A DNA stretch of 64,000 bases from a virus, in the IMG/VR virus record IMGVR_UViG_3300025012_000046, positions 35,506 to 99,505 of that record. One strand, written 5' to 3'. The position numbers were made by a program, and so were the translations under genes. The notes below the pieces were generated by a model. That model searched no databases. It saw only the letters and a program-made list of their open reading frames with translations, and was not told the origin of the DNA. Positions 60,297 to 64,000 of the stretch are shown here, one piece after another. Every line of letters begins with the position of its first letter. Position 1 is the stretch's first letter.

Positions 60297-61039
60297 TTCC
60301 ATATTTTTTTCTTGTAGTTATACTTTTCTTCGTCTAGTACCCAATCTTTAATGCTAAGTTCTGGATTATTATACGGAAATATGTATTTTTCGTCTCCTGG
60401 TGTCCCGCCCCACTTACTTACAAAGTAGTCACCATTCATAAAAAAGTTATTATTGTTAGCTGAGCCATAGTTCTCATCAATTCGTATTGTGGCTGAGCCG
60501 TAATGTTCAAACTTAGTTTGATCACCTACGTAATCCCACTTAATTCCAGATAAAAGTACGCGGTAATGATAGTCGTTGTCTTCCCAGTAGCAGGGGATAT
60601 ACGACAGGTCAAAGTCACCAACTACTTCATAGCATTTTTTAGTTATACACCAACAGTTCCAACTATACTCTCTGGTAACAGCAAAGTCTAGACCTTGACT
60701 TTCAATTTCATTTATAAAACCAACTAAAAAGTCATCCCTAAATTCTGTGTCAGAACCAACCACTACCAGCGCGTCAATGTCTTCGTTATCTTCAAAGGCT
60801 ACTTGTAGCAGCCTGTTCCAACTCCCAGAGCAACCATAGTGGTCACTGTCTCCGAAACCACCAACGCCAATCTCATTAAAAACTTCACGCTCTATTACAT
60901 CTTTAAACACTTCTTCCCACTTATATCCATCAAAGTAAACTAGCCTGTCCACCAAAAAATCCAGTTTAGGCCAGCTTCTGATACACTTCTCTAAAAGTTT
61001 AGGATTACTAAACGCGGCTGTTGCTAGTAAATATCTCAC
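60287..61039 (-). CDS. Glycosyltransferase family 2-like protein
   Basis: 250 residues. GT-A fold features: N-terminal YLLATAAFSNPKLLEKCIRS, GCSGSWNRLLQVAFED, then VVVGSDTEFRD (DxD-like metal site in SDTE near 95) and YWEDNDYHYRVLLSG near 150 (ED-Y motif). Fits a nucleotide-sugar dependent transferase. Part of a four-enzyme sugar/radical SAM cluster; target unknown. Confidence 0.75.
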   Translation of the reverse strand: MRYLLATAAFSNPKLLEKCIRSWPKLDFLVDRLVYFDGYKWEEVFKDVIEREVFNEIGVGGFGDSDHYGCSGSWNRLLQVAFEDNEDIDALVVVGSDTEFRDDFLVGFINEIESQGLDFAVTREYSWNCWCITKKCYEVVGDFDLSYIPCYWEDNDYHYRVLLSGIKWDYVGDQTKFEHYGSATIRIDENYGSANNNNFFMNGDYFVSKWGGTPGDEKYIFPYNNPELSIKDWVLDEEKYNYKKKIWNKN

Positions 61040-61761
61040 TAAAACACCTCTGGGTCATTTTCATGTGCTTTGCATTCCGCTACTATTTGTTCTTCAGTTA
61101 TACGGTGATGCTGAATGGTTAGTCCTTTGTTTAAGTTTGACTGTGACTGTCGTTCTTTCCTGTTCTTAATCCTACGCTCTATCACATAAGAAGGATCGGC
61201 CATACTCCAATGAGCACCTTCATAACCCCATCCAAAGTAGTTTTCATAATGCGCGAAGTGTTTGTCGCCCAGCCAGCACTCATGTATACCAAGACCCCAA
61301 CTAAAATTGTCCATTCTACCAAATACTACGTTAGGCTTTATGTACATAGGATCAAGATAACCATGTACACGTTGGTTCTTAATAGGCTTATTTATATCTA
61401 AATCTACGTCTGTATAGTGCCTAAAAACATTATAAAGCCTAGTAAACGTGACAGGATTTTCGTCTAGCGCGTATTGGTAGTTAAATATAAATTCATCAGA
61501 ATCCACTAAAATACACCTATCTGCGTCAACTTTTTTATAGAACGCATTGAAATGCGCAGTCTTTAGTATATCGTCCATTCCGTCAGGAAATGTGTATTCG
61601 TAAACTTTCACATTATTATATCTTTCGACTATTTCAAGTGTTTTGTCGTTAGTATCCGAATCAAGGAACAAGTGTATTTTATCTACATATTTGTAATGAT
61701 TTAAAAAGAAAGGAGCAAGAAACTCCTCGTTGTACCACATGGTCATAATTTGCGTGTTCAT
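61039..61761 (-). CDS. Glycosyltransferase, GT-A type (GT2/GT92-like)
   Basis: 240 residues. IMTMWYNEEFLAPFFLNHYK (nucleotide-binding strand), FLDSDTNDKTLEIVERYN, then RCILVDSDEFIFNYQ (DSD metal site near residue 87-89), and a late HWSMADPSYVIERRIKN. Stop of the next gene touches. Different from the 250-residue enzyme and probably adds a second sugar. Confidence 0.8.
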   Translation of the reverse strand: MNTQIMTMWYNEEFLAPFFLNHYKYVDKIHLFLDSDTNDKTLEIVERYNNVKVYEYTFPDGMDDILKTAHFNAFYKKVDADRCILVDSDEFIFNYQYALDENPVTFTRLYNVFRHYTDVDLDINKPIKNQRVHGYLDPMYIKPNVVFGRMDNFSWGLGIHECWLGDKHFAHYENYFGWGYEGAHWSMADPSYVIERRIKNRKERQSQSNLNKGLTIQHHRITEEQIVAECKAHENDPEVF

Positions 61762-61762
61762 G

Positions 61763-62308
61763 TTAGCCTTTATATTTTACCCAACTAAAGTCACAAAATG
61801 TTTTGTCAGGGCCATTAAAAAAGAATTCATCTACTGCCTGTGTTATACCGCCGTAGCAACTATTATAATCATGGCCGCCAATAATTCCCCCAACTTTTAC
61901 TTTTGGCCAGTATAACTCTAACTCGCCCTTAACATGCCCATACTCGTGGCAACTGTCTATATAAATAAAGTCTAAGCTATTATCAGAAAACTTATCATAA
62001 ACTTCTAGTGAATTTCCTTTTACTTTTTCTACTTTTCCGTCAACCACCCAGTCAAACATATTGGTGTCAAAAGTTTTCTCAACATCTTCCAGGTCGTACT
62101 GGACAGTAGTTATATCATTTTTATCTAACCCGTTTTGCCATGCGTCTACTGCATACAACTTATTTATTTTTAAGCTTGACATGAACATTGTGGTGCTTTC
62201 TCCAGCAAAGCACCCAATCTCTACCATAGTTATACTAGTAGGCAGCAGTTTAATAAGATCATACAAACCATCTCGCATACAGCCGCTAGGCCTCATCACA
62301 TCTATCAC
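61763..62308 (-). CDS. SAM-dependent methyltransferase (class I)
   Basis: 181 residues. Motif I VEIGCFAGESTTMFM near 29-43, acidic loop YAVDAWQNG near 53-57, DFIYIDSCHEYGHVKGELE near 112, GGIIGGHDYN near 139: the layout of Methyltransf_24-type enzymes that often modify sugars or polyketides. Within the sugar cluster it may methylate a glycan, capping it. Overlaps the radical SAM gene by four bases. Confidence 0.82.
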   Translation of the reverse strand: MIDVMRPSGCMRDGLYDLIKLLPTSITMVEIGCFAGESTTMFMSSLKINKLYAVDAWQNGLDKNDITTVQYDLEDVEKTFDTNMFDWVVDGKVEKVKGNSLEVYDKFSDNSLDFIYIDSCHEYGHVKGELELYWPKVKVGGIIGGHDYNSCYGGITQAVDEFFFNGPDKTFCDFSWVKYKG

Positions 62309-63189
62309 AATTCCCCCTTAAACCCTAAACCCTCACCACAAGTAGTATCGTCTGCAATATCTCCGCGATAATTACCAGGAGTCCAGTTGGGTATAGCTTG
62401 TTTTATTTCGTCTAAAGTTATTTTTCTATCAAACAGTTCCACGTCTGACTCAGACAGTTTGTTAAGACCCTTATCCTTAAACATTTGAAGTAAATTTGGC
62501 GTAAATTTCTCAGTTTTCTTTTTTATAAGCTCACGCTCCATAGGAATAGCCATACCACACAAACCACACAACTTGCGTACTTGCTTTTCATATGTTTCTG
62601 GTTCTACCTTCCACCAACCGTCAACCACAGGCCAAGCGTTAGCGCCATCAAAAAAAATGTAGTCTAGTGCTGCTCCGACTTCACACCAATACGCTCCGTA
62701 GGCATTGACCGTTCCACACCACTGTTCATCTACCCAACAGTTATTGATAAGTGTATTCCTAAGCTCCTCGTCATCTATTACTTCATCAATAGCAACAGTT
62801 AGTGGTTGGTGCTTACAAGTGTTCTCTTGAAACTCGTTATGCTCGTTATACGCGATAAAACTAAACGTTTCATCTATAACTGGTAAGTACTCTCTGTATT
62901 TAGGCCCACCTGAAGTCCACAGGTAGCACTTCTCTTTTGGAAACTTTTTTCTAAGTATTTCACAAAACTCTATAAAATTTGGATGTAGTACTGGCTCTCC
63001 ACCTATAATGCCTATTATGTTAGGCCAGTCTTTCAGCGTATCAGTGGCAGTCTCAAACTGCTCTATAGTCATGTGCTTACGCTGATCTTTTCTTAGGTGT
63101 CTATTGTACCGTGAACAGTAGAGGCAGCTATGCCCACAATAATTCGTGATATCCAGCTGCATTGTCCATTTTTCTTTAATGATTTTCAT
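62305..63189 (-). CDS. Radical SAM enzyme
   Basis: 294 residues. [4Fe-4S] motif Cys-x3-Cys-x2-Cys (NYCGHSCLYCSR near residues 18-25), then GIIGGEPVLHP (GGEP, SAM site near 62) and a strand YLWTSGG. More Cys in the second half (CWVDEQWCG, YWCEV, CGLCGM) could hold an auxiliary cluster as in SPASM-type proteins. Such enzymes do epimerisation, dehydration or peptide modification. Next to a methyltransferase and transferases, a sugar-modifying role is inferred. Confidence 0.85.
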   Translation of the reverse strand: MKIIKEKWTMQLDITNYCGHSCLYCSRYNRHLRKDQRKHMTIEQFETATDTLKDWPNIIGIIGGEPVLHPNFIEFCEILRKKFPKEKCYLWTSGGPKYREYLPVIDETFSFIAYNEHNEFQENTCKHQPLTVAIDEVIDDEELRNTLINNCWVDEQWCGTVNAYGAYWCEVGAALDYIFFDGANAWPVVDGWWKVEPETYEKQVRKLCGLCGMAIPMERELIKKKTEKFTPNLLQMFKDKGLNKLSESDVELFDRKITLDEIKQAIPNWTPGNYRGDIADDTTCGEGLGFKGEL

Positions 63190-63192
63190 AAC

Positions 63193-63264
63193 TTACAAAC
63201 ACCTCAAATAAAAGTCGATAAGCATTAAAATTGTTGTTACATAGTCATACTGCCACGCTAGCAT
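63193..63264 (-). CDS. Tiny peptide gene (tentative)
   Basis: 23 residues, MLAWQYDYVTTILMLIDFYL followed by RCL. Strong GAGGGGG six bases before the ATG; overlaps the end of the glycosyltransferase gene and precedes the radical SAM gene by three bases. Could be a leader that couples translation. It is not clearly a modified-peptide precursor. Confidence 0.3.
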   Translation of the reverse strand: MLAWQYDYVTTILMLIDFYLRCL

Positions 63265-64000
63265 GTTACCCCCTCAACTACAACAGAGTCTTCAACCAAC
63301 ACTCTGTCAATAAGTTTCTCAAATTCACTACAAGCAAAGTCCCAATTAAATTCTTTACTATTTGCAAACTTAATTGCCTCAGTAGCGTATTTATCCCGCT
63401 TAGTCTTATTGCTAATCATCTCTTTCATAGCGTTAGCAAAATCATGGGGAGTCACTATTGGGCGCATAAAAGGCCCAGACTGGCCCCCAAGATAAACCTT
63501 CTGTGCCGGAACAAGGATACCGTGATCTTTAGTCATAAGCTCTATACTTCCAGCACCTTTGACTCCTATTTGTGGAAGTCCAGCAGCCATACTTTCTAAA
63601 TTTCCTAATTCAAAACCTCCACCAAAACAAGTACTTACGAAACAATCTCCTAAATTATAGACCTCATTTATACCTTCGTCGGTGAGTCCAGCATCAGCTT
63701 TAGCAGAACTATTATTGGTAAATATAATTCTATCTGCCGGTGCGTCTACTTGGTCGATAACGTCCAACAAATTCCACCCAGTATCCTGTACCATACATCC
63801 CAACACAAGCCAACTATTTCTATACTTCTTGTTAACTTCCTTAAAAGCTTGTATAAGCGTAGGCTGCTGCTTTCTAGGAGAATTCCTGCCTACGTAAACA
63901 AACACAAAGTCATTTTCTGGTATACTATACTTAGACCTTAGTTCTGCTTTATTGTCCAACGGCTTGTAGGTGTCTAAGTCAACTCCATGGAGTTGACTTA
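63258..64000 (-). CDS. Glycosyltransferase family 4 (C-terminal part, cut by window)
   Basis: About 247 residues visible, the frame is open to the window end (HGVDLDTYKPLDNKAELR before the TTG at 63959), so the start lies outside. GT-B C-terminal domain: FVYVGRNSPRKQQPTLIQAF, SWLVLGCMVQD, then GDCFVSTCFGGGFELGNLES (donor-site Glu motif) and MAAGLPQIGVKGAGSIELM. Retaining-type transferase likely acting first in the sugar cluster. Confidence 0.85.
   Translation of the reverse strand, partial: SQLHGVDLDTYKPLDNKAELRSKYSIPENDFVFVYVGRNSPRKQQPTLIQAFKEVNKKYRNSWLVLGCMVQDTGWNLLDVIDQVDAPADRIIFTNNSSAKADAGLTDEGINEVYNLGDCFVSTCFGGGFELGNLESMAAGLPQIGVKGAGSIELMTKDHGILVPAQKVYLGGQSGPFMRPIVTPHDFANAMKEMISNKTKRDKYATEAIKFANSKEFNWDFACSEFEKLIDRVLVEDSVVVEGVTC
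63975..64000. repeat. 26-base perfect palindrome at the window end
   Basis: TAAGTCAACTCCA followed directly by its reverse complement, ending on the last base of the window. It overlaps the glycosyltransferase frame (HGVDL). May be a true site or a contig-end artefact. Confidence 0.6.

Noticed and set aside
63193-63264. Ribosomally made precursor peptide for the radical SAM enzyme
   Set aside because: The 23-residue frame has a good ribosome-binding site but no leader/core pattern, no Cys/Ser/Thr-rich core and no partner binding domain; kept only as a tentative small gene.

Overview
This window is a large piece of a tailed double-stranded DNA phage genome (a siphovirus by its gene content) that infects a Gram-negative bacterium. 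The evidence is an HK97-type head module, a lambda-like tail-tip set, a tape-measure protein of 1413 residues (about 210 nm of tail at 0.15 nm per residue), two lipoprotein genes and a peptidoglycan peptidase. The contig is not closed: a DNA polymerase gene is cut at the left edge and a glycosyltransferase gene at the right edge. Helicase, primase, small terminase and any phage sigma factor are not seen here.

Layout: about 1-21.6 kb is transcribed rightward and holds replication, recombination and nucleotide metabolism. It has a family A DNA polymerase (partial), ATP-dependent ligase, ThyX, a DUF3310 protein, a 5'-3' exonuclease, a putative ssDNA-binding protein, an SbcD/SbcC (T4 gp47/gp46-like) pair, a RuvC-like resolvase, an HExxH metalloprotease, a metallophosphoesterase, an HD-domain hydrolase, dUTPase and an adenosylcobalamin-type ribonucleotide reductase, plus many small genes. 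It is driven by near-consensus sigma-70 promoters of one sequence family (3.53, 6.26 and 14.47 kb). A 180-nt gap at 17.8 kb can fold into two tandem pseudoknots and is the best candidate for an undescribed RNA. About 64-21.7 kb is transcribed leftward and holds the late genes. In transcription order these are a sugar/radical-SAM/methyltransferase cluster, a coiled-coil membrane protein, terminase, portal, protease, capsid, connectors, tail tube, tail chaperones, tape measure, tail tip, fibres, endolysin, three genes with Sec signal peptides, a lipase and small membrane genes. The two arms converge on hairpins near 21.65 kb.

Two regulatory layers can be read. Early genes use host-like TTGACA-N17-TATAAT promoters. 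The late arm carries four near-identical intergenic copies of a block containing TATAAATA, the T4-type late-promoter -10 element, each just upstream of a gene. A 67-residue membrane protein gene between the tail chaperones and tape measure has its own promoter and terminator, like a moron.

Six free-standing homing endonuclease genes are scattered through the window. Three are broken by single-base frameshifts, while the large structural and replication genes are intact. Two further accessory genes have single-base frameshifts in homopolymers. A GC-richer block (24.1-29.6 kb) encodes beta-helix or adhesin-like proteins with Sec signal peptides and looks acquired.
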